Shown here piece after piece: positions 1 to 6,188 of a stretch of DNA of 12,193 bases. The DNA lies in the NCBI GenBank assembly GCA_003170655.1, contig PMYY01000145.1:1-12193 (forward strand), in the 5' to 3' direction. This DNA comes from Nitrospiraceae bacterium (GTDB taxonomy: Bacteria > Nitrospirota > Thermodesulfovibrionia > Thermodesulfovibrionales > Dissulfurispiraceae). Position numbers and translations under genes: made by a program. Positions within the stretch are counted from its first letter, which is position 1; the number at the start of each line of letters is the position of its first letter. A model generated the notes under the pieces. It was not told the origin of the DNA and searched no databases. It saw only the letters and a program-made list of their open reading frames with translations.

Positions 1-456
1 GCTCTCGGCGTACTCGCGGGCGGTATCTTCGGATATTTTAGTTACTGCCAGTTCTTTGCGGGCTTTTTCCAGCCCCTTTTCTATCTCCCTGCGATCGGTA
101 ATGTCCTCAATAGCAAGGAGGATTATCGGAGGGTCGTTTTTCTTTACTGTGATTTTGCAGGCGTTAAGCAGCATGGTTTTCTTTCCGATGCCCTCAAAAT
201 TATGTTCAATTTCATAGTCATCAACTGTGTCGTTCTTCGGTAGAAGTTCCTCGAGCAGTACACGAAGGTATGGGATGTTCCATTGCCCGTTTCCAAGCTC
301 ATATAAAGGAGATCCGATAGTATCTGAGGAAGCTACTTTGAAAATATTGAAGAAACTGCGATTCGCCGAAAGAACTCTCATATGTTCATCCAGTACGAGA
401 ATGCCTTCACGAACTGTGTTAAAAATGTTCTTGAAATAATCTTCCTGAATTAACAT
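1..456 (-). CDS. PAS-domain sensor protein, N-terminal part (cut by window edge)
   Basis: Reading the minus strand from ATG at 456 gives 152 uninterrupted codons to the window edge. An in-frame TAG sits directly before the ATG (457-459), which fixes this start. Residues about 5-120 look like a PAS sensory domain: an opening NTVREGILVLDEHMRVLSAN, a middle part with LYELGNGQWNIP, and the closing LLAIEDITDRREIEKGL typical of a PAS followed by a linker helix. From about residue 122 the sequence is charged and helical, as expected for a coiled-coil linker to a histidine kinase, diguanylate cyclase or another PAS. No signal peptide or membrane segment is seen, so this part looks cytoplasmic. The output domain lies outside the window, so the protein class is not settled. 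A histidine kinase is the most common arrangement for this PAS style. Confidence 0.85.
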   Translation of the reverse strand, partial: MLIQEDYFKNIFNTVREGILVLDEHMRVLSANRSFFNIFKVASSDTIGSPLYELGNGQWNIPYLRVLLEELLPKNDTVDDYEIEHNFEGIGKKTMLLNACKITVKKNDPPIILLAIEDITDRREIEKGLEKARKELAVTKISEDTAREYAES

Positions 457-923
457 CTAATTTCCGTCATGAACCCATGATTAATGTTCTCTAAGCCTCT
501 GCGTAACATGTTAGTTGTATTTACTAGCAATTGCAAGGGTACTAATTACCCTGTCAATGCAAGGTGGAAATGTCGCCCCCACGCTATAATATGTCCAATG
601 TAATTATAGTCTGTATCCAGCCCTGAAATGAAGGCCCGAAATTAATAATTGTTACAATCGGTGATTACGATCACAAGAACATCGTAAAATCTACTCATAT
701 TATACGAATATTATGACTGACTGCGACTCCAGGACGGTTATAGTATGACGTTCAAGCGCGAGCTTGCATCTCGTTACAGTCCTGTCTTTCGCACGCTGCA
801 CATCCTTTCAGAATGAAATATTTTCTATTCTACAACGTCGGGGAATAAGACTATACTTTTTCTTGATTTGGCACCAATGTGGTGAGTTGGTTATATCTAA
901 ACAAAAGAAAGGGAGTATAGACC
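457..923. other. Gene-free, AT-rich stretch before the IS110 fragment
   Basis: No open frame of convincing length or composition is seen on either strand. The right half (about 690-923) would correspond to the non-coding left end of the IS110-type element whose ORF starts at 924. It contains a compact fold (see 730-784). The left half (about 540-640) holds two ATGTC-containing motifs near a C-run, which could be worn insertion-sequence DNA, but I cannot assign it. The stretch separates the PAS gene (minus) from plus-strand accessory genes, so it should also hold the PAS gene promoter. No clear -35/-10 pair stands out. Confidence 0.5.
730..784 (+). other. Hairpin-rich segment upstream of the IS110 fragment; possible bridge-RNA remnant
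   Basis: An outer 6-bp stem, CAGGAC (730-735) with GTCCTG (779-784), encloses an inner hairpin CAAGC-GCGA-GCTTG (753-766). The inner loop is a GNRA-type tetraloop. Members of the IS110 group are known to encode a structured bridge RNA in the non-coding end upstream of the transposase, and this segment lies about 140-190 nt upstream of the transposase start. Its identity as a bridge RNA is inference from position and foldability only. No donor or target guide loops could be recognised. Confidence 0.25.
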
Positions 924-1004
924 ATGAAGAGCAGAAGGGGTAAGGTAGTCAACGAGAAAACCATGATCGTAACGGCTGATATTGGCAAAGACAAACATAC
1001 ATAA
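924..1004 (+). pseudogene. IS110-type transposase, N-terminal fragment only
   Basis: ATG at 924 is preceded by a good ribosome-binding site (AAGGGAG, 908-914). It opens a 26-codon frame ending at TAA 1002-1004. The peptide contains VNEKTMIVTADIGKDKHT, which resembles the start of the DEDD catalytic domain of IS110-family transposases, where the first catalytic aspartate lies in a V/A-D-I/V-x-K-x-K-H motif (here ADIGKDKH). A full transposase is roughly 300-400 residues, so nearly all of the protein is missing. The DNA after the stop does not continue the family pattern in any frame, pointing to a deletion rather than a point mutation. The surviving 5' end and ribosome-binding site suggest a fairly recent loss. 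The match is by motif recognition; an unrelated short ORF is not excluded. Confidence 0.6.
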
Positions 1005-1076
1005 TTTCATACTTTTCTTGCATGGCTAGTTCATATTGCTATATTTATATAAATAAACTATTTGAACGGAGGAAGG

Positions 1077-1397
1077 ATGGAAAAAATATGTGCAAAATGT
1101 GGAGAAGTTAAAAGTGATTGCATGGTAACTATCAACGATTCTATAAAATGCGAAAGGCAGATCCTTTGTTCGAGTTGTCGTTCATCTCAGGCGGGAGATG
1201 CAAAGATTATTTCTTCCGCTTTGGATTTGTTCCTTAAGGCTACCGACACGAAGACCGCAGGCGGGGGGCTTAATGGATACAAGTTCATGTTGGAGCTTGT
1301 TGCTGGGCAGATGGCTGAAGATCATGGCTACGACTCTGCAATTAAACGGCTGCAGTTGGTTGTGGAAGAAATAGCCAAGGGAAAAAGCAAACAATAA
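1077..1397 (+). CDS. Small zinc-ribbon protein of unknown function
   Basis: A 106-residue protein. The ATG at 1077 is chosen because GGAGG (1068-1072) lies just upstream; a TTG at 1062 in the same frame would put the ribosome-binding site inside the gene. The N-terminus has two CxxC knuckles, Cys5/Cys8 and Cys31/Cys34, spaced as in a zinc ribbon, plus extra cysteines 15 and 25. Residues about 40-60 look helical, followed by a Gly-rich turn (AGGGLNG, 61-67) and a C-terminal amphipathic helical part ending in a basic tail (KGKSKQ). No signal peptide or membrane segment is present, so it should be cytoplasmic. I do not recognise the family; a nucleic-acid- or protein-binding accessory factor would fit a zinc ribbon but is not shown. 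It stands alone between the IS110 fragment and hairpin-rich DNA, without an operon partner. Confidence 0.72.
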   Translation: MEKICAKCGEVKSDCMVTINDSIKCERQILCSSCRSSQAGDAKIISSALDLFLKATDTKTAGGGLNGYKFMLELVAGQMAEDHGYDSAIKRLQLVVEEIAKGKSKQ

Positions 1398-1404
1398 CAA
1401 AAAA

Positions 1405-1600
1405 AAGCTTCAGTCGCGGGATCGCTACAAGGTAAATCAGAGGCATTGGGAATCCCGTGAGAGCGGTATGAAACCTTCATTGTTGTCCAGTGGGTGAGAG
1501 GCGGAAGCGCTTCAAGTTACATCCGATCAAAGCTGAGCCAGATCGGAAGCGAACCGGCGTGCGTCCTCGCAAGGGGGCGTATGGAGCCGGGCATGTATTT
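1405..1600 (+). other. Structured non-coding segment, possibly decayed TnpB tail/omega-RNA
   Basis: This GC-richer stretch has several folds in a row: the 10-bp palindrome GAAGCGCTTC (1504-1513); a 6-bp stem CCGATC/GATCGG (1523-1528 with 1541-1546); and a two-part stem at 1554-1590. The last pairs CCGGC with GCCGG, and GTGCGTCC with GGGCGTAT using three G-U pairs. G-U pairs within a long stem favour selection on RNA rather than DNA. One plus frame (up to the TGA following about 1490) reads HWESRESGMKPSLLSSG, which could be the worn C-terminus of a TnpB-like protein, but the family zinc motif is not seen upstream. The segment runs directly into the IS200/IS605-like element at 1601. The assignment is inference. 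Confidence 0.3.
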
Positions 1601-1754
1601 GACATTCTCCCCGCCTCGAAGGCGAGGCTATACGTTGCTTTTTATGTAAAAGGGGATAACTCAGGGAATAAGGTCTCTGCTCGTTGCATAAGGCGCTCTG
1701 CCCTTGGGAGTGTCGGAAGCTGAGAATCCTCGCCTTTCAGGCGGGGAGAATGTC
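1601..1754 (+). mobile_element. 154-bp non-autonomous IS200/IS605-like mini-element
   Basis: The two ends are perfect 16-bp inverted repeats, GACATTCTCCCCGCCT (1601-1616) and AGGCGGGGAGAATGTC (1739-1754). Each forms part of a local hairpin: CGCCT/AGGCG at the left, and CCTCGCCT-TTC-AGGCGGGG at the right with one T-G mismatch. The right end, GGAAGC then GAATCC, a GC hairpin, and GGGGAGAATGTC, is the style of IS200/IS605 right ends that in TnpB elements form the 3' end of the omega-RNA. No transposase (TnpA) or TnpB frame fits in 154 bp, so it could only move in trans. The interior contains no gene. A simple inverted-repeat MITE of another family is an alternative. If it still acts as an omega-RNA end, the guide would start at 1755. 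Confidence 0.55.
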
Positions 1755-1903
1755 TACCGTTTATTTTATTTACTTCCGGCAAACCGGTTGTGTGATTTCC
1801 GTCACATAATCTCAGAGGAATAAGTAGTAGAGTAAAATTAAGAGGATTATTGGCATTGCGTAGTTGATATCTGGCACGTCTCTCATCGAGAGGATAAACA
1901 AAA

Positions 1904-2104
1904 TTGCTCATAGCACTGAACGATGCCTGGAAAAAGTTTCAAAAGTATGCCGGTGACAGAGGTTACACTGAGAAAATATTGACAGCCTATGTCCTTTGCA
2001 ATCAACAAGGCCAGCGGATCAAGCTGATTTCGATCAGGGCGAGCGAACATAAAATGGTCATATGGGAGGATAGCGTAAATTATTACGAATACCTTGAATT
2101 ATGA
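1904..2104 (+). CDS. Small hypothetical protein with TTG start
   Basis: A 66-residue frame that begins at TTG 1904, with GAGAGGA (1888-1894) nine bases upstream as a good ribosome-binding site. The nearby ATG at 1923 is in another frame, and no ATG or GTG lies in frame near the site. The product is soluble, with a basic, aromatic-rich first half (WKKFQKYAGDRGYTEK) and an alternating hydrophobic pattern after residue 40 (IKLISIRASEHKMVIWED) that suggests a small beta-rich fold. It has no cysteines apart from Cys32, no signal peptide and no membrane segment. I do not recognise the family. It lies alone between the IS605-like element and another small gene. Confidence 0.5.
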   Translation: MLIALNDAWKKFQKYAGDRGYTEKILTAYVLCNQQGQRIKLISIRASEHKMVIWEDSVNYYEYLEL

Positions 2105-2274
2105 CATGTCAAACCAAAACTGCTTTTTTGTCTTTTCGCCTAACATTGATCGGTTTTTATGTCCGCCACCACAGTAACAGATTCTTATTTTTCACAACGC
2201 CACAGGCCTATGCAATTCTGTGATAATTTGGATATGTATTGCCCTTACACAATAACTTAGGGAGCGCCGAAGAA

Positions 2275-2436
2275 ATGAATAAAAACGCTATGATCGCAGT
2301 TCTAATTTTTATCATCCTCGGAGGTGTTGGTCTCTTTTCTTTCAACATTGGCACGACTATTTCGTACTTGGCGATAGGCATGGTCATCGTCGCCTTCATC
2401 GCGCTTATATTCGTGACACGCAAGAAACCTCATTAA
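2275..2436 (+). CDS. Small two-helix membrane protein, unknown function
   Basis: A 53-residue protein. ATG 2275 has AGGGAG (2259-2264) at a spacing of ten bases; the TTG at 2239 in the same frame would lie before this site. Residues about 5-25 and 27-48 are almost wholly hydrophobic and form two membrane helices joined by a short turn containing Asn and Gly (FNIGTTIS). The C-terminus is basic (VTRKKPH), which would place it on the cytoplasmic side. No catalytic or metal motif is present. Such tiny membrane proteins are common and hard to assign; the hydrophobic design with a proper ribosome-binding site favours a real gene. It has no close operon partner: the next gene starts 249 bases on. 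Confidence 0.55.
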   Translation: MNKNAMIAVLIFIILGGVGLFSFNIGTTISYLAIGMVIVAFIALIFVTRKKPH

Positions 2437-2497
2437 CTGATAAAACAGACGGTAATCCGGACAGCCATGCGATGCTTCAACCTTATTCCGCTCACTG

Positions 2498-2578
2498 TTA
2501 CACCGTCGCCGCAATCTTCGAAGTCAGGTCTCCAAGCATGTATCTGTAACTGCCCAGCTCATTATCGTACCCAGCCAT
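2498..2578 (-). pseudogene. Possible C-terminal remnant of glyceraldehyde-3-phosphate dehydrogenase
   Basis: On the minus strand, from 2578 to the TAA at 2498-2500, the frame reads AGYDNELGSYRYMLGDL and then a short hydrophobic tail. GAPDH proteins end with a conserved W-Y-D-N-E-x-G-[YS]-[ST] stretch followed by a helix of this type, so the match is to the last 25 or so residues. Upstream in this frame the sequence stops looking like the family, and another frame carries a different helical stretch (EAEYFAKFADLW), as expected for a frameshifted remnant. There is no start or ribosome-binding site. This is a short motif match and could be chance; the tail lies inside the 249-bp gap upstream of the copper block. 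Confidence 0.25.
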
Positions 2579-2685
2579 AGATCGGCAAATTTTGCGAAAT
2601 ATTCTGCTTCTTTGATCGAGTCCCTTGACGATGTTACCCGTTGTTTATAGACTTGTTTACAATACATGATTCTCACGAGGGGGGC

Positions 2686-3693
2686 ATGATACGAGCTATT
2701 AGAAGCATTGCGTGGGTAATAGCAAGCATGCGGCACATTTCAACAAAGAGGCTGCCTTTAGGGACCGTTGGAGCGTTAGGCGTCGCACTTGTCTTATCTC
2801 TTTGCTCAGTCATGCCTGATATAGCGTCGGCGCACGGGATCGCAGGCAACAGGTTCTTCCCCACGACATTCTCGGTGGATGACCCATTTATTTCGGATGA
2901 GTTTTCAGTTCTTATACACCACAATAAACAATCCGGAGACCCAGCATCGAAGGAAACTGATATCAACATCGACTATTCCAAACGCCTTTTCCCGAACTTC
3001 GGGTTTGAATTTCATGAAGCATACATACACCAGAAGTTTGATGACGGAAGTTCGATTCACGGGTGGGATAATCTTGGGGCAGGAGCAAAATGGCAATTCC
3101 TTACCAATGATCCTCATGAACTGATTATGTCGATCGGTACCGATATTGATATCGGGGGAACAGGTGCACACCAGATTTCGGACTCATTTTCGAGGATAAC
3201 GCCTGCGCTCTTTTTCGGAAAAGGTCTTGGAGATCTGCCCGATTCAGTTAATTTTATAAGGCCCTTTGCAATTACAGGAGCACTAGGCGTGGGATTCCCC
3301 ACTCGAAGCAAGAACGTCACCGTGGATCCGGATACTGGAGACAATAATACAAGTTATAATCCGAAGACTTTTAACTGGGGGTTAACCATTCAGTACAGCC
3401 TTATGTACCTGCAACAGCACGTGAAGGACATCGGGCTCCCTTCTCCCTTCAACCGCATGATCCTCGTGGTCGAGTTTCCCATGCAGACCAACCTGAGCCA
3501 GGACAGTAAGGGGCTTACGACCGGAACTGTAAATCCGGGAGTCGTCTGGGCCGGGAAGTTCTTCGAGCTGGGTATAGCCGCTGAGCTACCCGTTAACGCA
3601 AGATCAGGAAAAACCGTCGGCGTTCTGGGCTTGATACATGTATTTGTCGATGACCTGTTACCGAAGAGCATAAGCGGACCAATTTTCCACTAG
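2686..3693 (+). CDS. Predicted outer-membrane beta-barrel protein of the copper block
   Basis: A 335-residue protein starting at ATG 2686, with GAGGGGGG (2677-2684) just upstream. A second in-frame ATG at 2728 (Met15) would also leave a complete signal peptide. A hydrophobic segment (about 26-45) ends in DIASA before HGIAG, a typical signal-peptidase site, so the mature protein would start near His50. The rest has no long hydrophobic helix. It shows many short alternating strands with aromatic ends and Gly/Asp/Asn-rich turns, for example LGAGAKWQF, ITGALGVGF and FNWGLTIQYSL, as in barrel proteins of the transporter/MetA-like type. The gene is followed after six bases by copC and then copD, so it is probably co-transcribed with them. 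An outer-membrane role in metal passage is inferred from context; the substrate is unknown. Confidence 0.82.
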   Translation: MIRAIRSIAWVIASMRHISTKRLPLGTVGALGVALVLSLCSVMPDIASAHGIAGNRFFPTTFSVDDPFISDEFSVLIHHNKQSGDPASKETDINIDYSKRLFPNFGFEFHEAYIHQKFDDGSSIHGWDNLGAGAKWQFLTNDPHELIMSIGTDIDIGGTGAHQISDSFSRITPALFFGKGLGDLPDSVNFIRPFAITGALGVGFPTRSKNVTVDPDTGDNNTSYNPKTFNWGLTIQYSLMYLQQHVKDIGLPSPFNRMILVVEFPMQTNLSQDSKGLTTGTVNPGVVWAGKFFELGIAAELPVNARSGKTVGVLGLIHVFVDDLLPKSISGPIFH

Positions 3694-3699
3694 ATTATT

Positions 3700-4074
3700 A
3701 TGCAGATCATGAACCTCAGGATGGCAGCAGTCTTTTTCTATCTTGCGTCACTGCTTTTATTACCCGGAGTGGCCCACGGGCATGCCTTCCCTGACCATTC
3801 AAATCCGAAAGTTGGGTCGACTCTTTCATCGCCGCCTGCTGGCGTATACATCTGGTTCGACGGCGAACTGGAGCCGGCCTTCAGCAGGATTACGGTCCAG
3901 GACGCGACCGGAAAGAGAGTCGACCAGGGCAACGGCCGCGTGAATCCGTCCAATTCGGTCCTACTCGAAGTCGGACTGCCAACACTTCCTCAAGGCACCT
4001 ATCGCGTGATTTGGAATGTCGTATCAAGGGACGGGCACCGGACTTCCGGCGACTATACATTCACGTTCAAATGA
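3700..4074 (+). CDS. copC: CopC-type periplasmic copper-binding protein
   Basis: A 124-residue protein of normal CopC length. The signal peptide (1-27, ending GVAHG) leaves a mature N-terminus of HAFPDHSNPKVGS. The first histidine (His28 of the precursor) is the key ligand of the CopC Cu(II) site, which uses the N-terminal amine and His1 plus a later Asp and His. These are seen as Asp111 and His113 in SRDGHRTSGDYTF, the conserved family ending. The small beta-sandwich pattern (VYIWFDGELEPAFSRITV) also matches. The Met-rich Cu(I) loop of some plasmid CopC proteins is absent, so Cu(II) binding is more likely. The start is not certain: ATGs at 3700, 3709 and 3721 are all in frame and none has a strong ribosome-binding site, which may mean coupling to the gene ending six bases upstream. 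copD follows after ten bases. Confidence 0.93.
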   Translation: MQIMNLRMAAVFFYLASLLLLPGVAHGHAFPDHSNPKVGSTLSSPPAGVYIWFDGELEPAFSRITVQDATGKRVDQGNGRVNPSNSVLLEVGLPTLPQGTYRVIWNVVSRDGHRTSGDYTFTFK

Positions 4075-4084
4075 GGTTAATGCA

Positions 4085-5095
4085 ATGTTGAATATATTTA
4101 TGCACGGCTTGGCTACATTCATTGACCTGACAGCGCTGTCCTCTGTCGTCGGGACAGTCCTCTGCCTTTTCTGGACTATGTGCCCGGCATGCGACGACTC
4201 GTCAATCTGCGCCAACACATGTTTTGACCGCTGCAGGCGGCTGCTGTTTTTTTGCCTTATCGGGCTGAGCATGAGCAGCATCGGCATGCTTGTTCAACGC
4301 ACTATGGAGATGGCAGGCCTGGGCATCACTGAGATCACCCCTTTACTGCCCACTGTACTGTTCAGTTCGCATTACGGGAGCATGTGGTTTGTTAGAACGG
4401 CCAGCATTGTTATAGCATGGTGCGTTTGGTGGATAGGGAAACGGCACCTGAATTCACGCATCGTCATTTTCCTGTTGCTTTCGGCTTGCGCTGCCATCGC
4501 CTTTTCACGCAGCGCGTCAAGCCACGCTGCGGATTATGGAGACCTCAGCCTGCAGCAGCTTTCGGACTGGTTCCATCTCATGGCCGCTATCTCCTGGGGT
4601 GGTGCGTTGCTGTCTATATCTCTTATGCTTTCAGCATCCACTATTGCGGACAACTCCGATCAACAACATATAGTCGCCGGAATCGCTGATAGGTTCTTCG
4701 CCCTTTTCGGCCCTGTCTTTGCCATACTCGTCCTTTCTGGACTTTACAACACCTGGGTGGAAGTCAGGTCCTTCGGGGCACTTCTGACATCGCCTTACGG
4801 GTGGTTCCTTTCGGCCAAGCTGCTTATCTTCGCATATCTCACATACAGATATATAGCCCCTCCGCAGAGGGGAAAAGATGAAGTGGCATACGCCATAAAG
4901 TTTCTCAAGCGGACCAGGGTCGAGGCCTTCCTGATACTAGCTATACTTCTCTGCGTCTCGCTGTTCACTCATGAAATCCCCGCTCGCCATGCGGCCCATA
5001 TCATGATGGATCACGAACAAAAAATGGATTCAAATCACGGCATGGATCCAGATCTCGGCATGAGTCACCATATGGAACACGGCCATGGCATGTAA
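4085..5095 (+). CDS. copD: CopD-family copper membrane protein with Cys cluster and His/Met tail
   Basis: A 336-residue inner-membrane protein with about eight hydrophobic helices. ATG 4085 is chosen because GAGG (4073-4076, overlapping the copC stop) lies eight bases upstream. The segment DWFHLMAAISWGGALL (161-176) is the characteristic CopD-domain helix with its conserved His and Trp-Gly-Gly, and His96 and other family positions are also present. CopD is thought to work with CopC in copper passage across the inner membrane. Two unusual parts stand out: a loop after the first helix with five cysteines in 18 residues (33, 36, 42, 46, 50), and a C-terminal tail from about residue 302 with seven histidines and seven methionines, a likely copper-binding end. 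The gene is the last of a three-gene plus-strand set and is convergent with the next gene. Confidence 0.92.
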   Translation: MLNIFMHGLATFIDLTALSSVVGTVLCLFWTMCPACDDSSICANTCFDRCRRLLFFCLIGLSMSSIGMLVQRTMEMAGLGITEITPLLPTVLFSSHYGSMWFVRTASIVIAWCVWWIGKRHLNSRIVIFLLLSACAAIAFSRSASSHAADYGDLSLQQLSDWFHLMAAISWGGALLSISLMLSASTIADNSDQQHIVAGIADRFFALFGPVFAILVLSGLYNTWVEVRSFGALLTSPYGWFLSAKLLIFAYLTYRYIAPPQRGKDEVAYAIKFLKRTRVEAFLILAILLCVSLFTHEIPARHAAHIMMDHEQKMDSNHGMDPDLGMSHHMEHGHGM

Positions 5096-5148
5096 TAGAA
5101 AAAAGTTTATACTTCTGCAAAGTTCGACAGCGCCACATCCAGCGCGCC

Positions 5149-6039
5149 CTATTTAACCTCCACCATAAAATTAGTCACTATTACCTTTCCCTTATGTTTC
5201 ACTTCGCCGAATATCTTGTATACCCCGGCTGCCGGGAAAGTCACGGGCACCTTGATCTCGGGTCCGAAAGCTGAAGGAAGCGACATTTCATGCATCATGT
5301 GATGCCCTCCCATCTCCATAATCGGCATGCCCGGCACAAAACCATGCTCGTGGATGAACTGCCTAAAATCAGTCGAAATTACCGCTACATGCATGATCGC
5401 AGCTATATAGGGCTCAAGGTCGGTAACTGGCCTTTCATCCTCCATGAAACGATAGGTGAGCATCGTCTCTTTCCCTGCGGAAATAGTGTCAGGCATTGTC
5501 GTCAGCGAAACATCATACGCCCCGAACATTTTTCTGCGCGATAAATCTTTTTCCGGCGCCGCCATTTCAGGTCCTCCGGCAACATCAATTGAAAAATGTT
5601 TTGAATAAGCCTGGTCATTTACTGCAAAGTCGATGCCTACGATATAACGACCTGACTTCGGGAAAGTATAACGCACCGGATATTGGACCGTCGTTTTCAT
5701 CTCGTCTGTTATGGGCCCGAAATCCTCCGGATGGATATGGGAAAAGACAGAGAAATCCCGGCTCGCGATAACCACATGCATAATCCGGTCATGCGTCCTA
5801 GTGAGTCCTTTTTCAGGATTACCAGCTGAATCTTTAACGAAAATAGTGATGGTCTCGGGTTTTCCGGCCATAATATCAACCGGCTCACACTGCAAGGCCG
5901 CCACTGGTCCATCCGATTTCATCATCGGCATTTCCTTCATCTCCTGCATATCCTGCGTATGGTGGGCTTGAGTTGTGGTCGGGGATTCCATGGAAATCAA
6001 TAACATTACGAATACAATTGTGATAATTTTGGCCGTCAT
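5149..6039 (-). CDS. Secreted protein with two YtkA-like His-rich repeats
   Basis: A 296-residue protein starting at ATG 6039, preceded by GGAGG in a good position; an in-frame ATG at 6063 lies before this site and is less likely. The signal peptide ends near residue 25 (TTTQA), and the mature part opens with a His/Met-rich stretch (HHTQDMQEMKEMPMM). Two tandem copies of one domain follow. Copy one has MHVVIASRDFSVFSHIHPE (87-105), and copy two has MHVAVISTDFRQFIHEHG (216-233), each followed by a beta-strand ending with FPxxGxY. Copy two carries an added HHMMHEM loop (246-252). This pattern is that of YtkA-like/copper-associated periplasmic domains, where the His pairs are probable metal ligands. 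Its position facing copD supports a role in periplasmic copper handling. The exact function and metal are not shown. A copper-delivery or buffering role is inferred. Confidence 0.83.
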   Translation of the reverse strand: MTAKIITIVFVMLLISMESPTTTQAHHTQDMQEMKEMPMMKSDGPVAALQCEPVDIMAGKPETITIFVKDSAGNPEKGLTRTHDRIMHVVIASRDFSVFSHIHPEDFGPITDEMKTTVQYPVRYTFPKSGRYIVGIDFAVNDQAYSKHFSIDVAGGPEMAAPEKDLSRRKMFGAYDVSLTTMPDTISAGKETMLTYRFMEDERPVTDLEPYIAAIMHVAVISTDFRQFIHEHGFVPGMPIMEMGGHHMMHEMSLPSAFGPEIKVPVTFPAAGVYKIFGEVKHKGKVIVTNFMVEVK

Positions 6040-6065
6040 AATTTTTCCTCCCGATTCGATCATAT

Positions 6066-6081
6066 AAACAGTATACTGTTT
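6066..6081. promoter_or_regulatory. Perfect 16-bp palindrome, candidate operator
   Basis: AAACAGTATACTGTTT is its own reverse complement. It lies 27-42 bases upstream of the start of the His-repeat gene and contains a TATACT that could be the -10 box on the minus strand (the -35 region before it is weak). A symmetric site over a promoter is the usual arrangement for a dimeric repressor or a MerR-like activator. It does not match the CsoR or CueR operators I know, and only loosely recalls the TACA-N2-TGTA core of CopY. No regulator gene for it is visible in the window. Confidence 0.4.
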
Positions 6082-6127
6082 CTTATCGCGTTAAAAAGCT
6101 TTTGCGGCATTCCTCCATCCCGATCAT

Positions 6128-6143
6128 CCGACCATCCGGTCGG
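6128..6143. other. GC hairpin in the divergent intergenic region
   Basis: CCGACC-ATCC-GGTCGG forms a perfect 6-bp stem with a four-base loop between the two divergent genes. It has no following T-run on either strand, so it is not an ordinary terminator. It could be a regulatory fold or a second protein-binding site, about 50 bases from the palindrome at 6066-6081 and just upstream of the plus-strand promoter candidate. Confidence 0.3.
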
Positions 6144-6160
6144 CTCGAACCAGGCACTGC

Positions 6161-6188
6161 TTGAATGAACAGAAATAAGCATTATACT
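6161..6188 (+). promoter_or_regulatory. Probable sigma-70 promoter of the Cys-repeat gene
   Basis: TTGAAT (6161-6166) and TATACT (6183-6188) are separated by 16 bases, giving a plausible -35/-10 pair (four of six and five of six consensus bases). Transcription would start near 6195, leaving an untranslated leader of about 125 bases before ATG 6320. That leader contains GAGGAGG (6194-6200), a strong ribosome-binding sequence with no normal start codon after it. Confidence 0.45.

Noticed and set aside
1405..1600. Group II intron domain V/VI
   Set aside because: The stem at 1554-1590 was compared with domain V, but the AGC triad, the two-base bulge and the usual tetraloop are not present.
1490..1723. 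77-aa plus frame across the hairpin region and into the mini-element
   Set aside because: It runs through both the folded segment and the left inverted end, has a basic, low-complexity composition, no ribosome-binding site and no family pattern.
1642..1911. 89-aa minus frame over the right end of the mini-element
   Set aside because: It is antisense to the inverted end and overlaps the better-supported small gene start at 1904; its sequence looks like translated repeat DNA.
457..2685. CRISPR array
   Set aside because: No regularly spaced direct repeats are present; the repeats seen are inverted ends of a single element.
4417..4689. 90-aa plus frame inside copD
   Set aside because: It is an alternative frame of a well-supported membrane protein and shows no ribosome-binding site.
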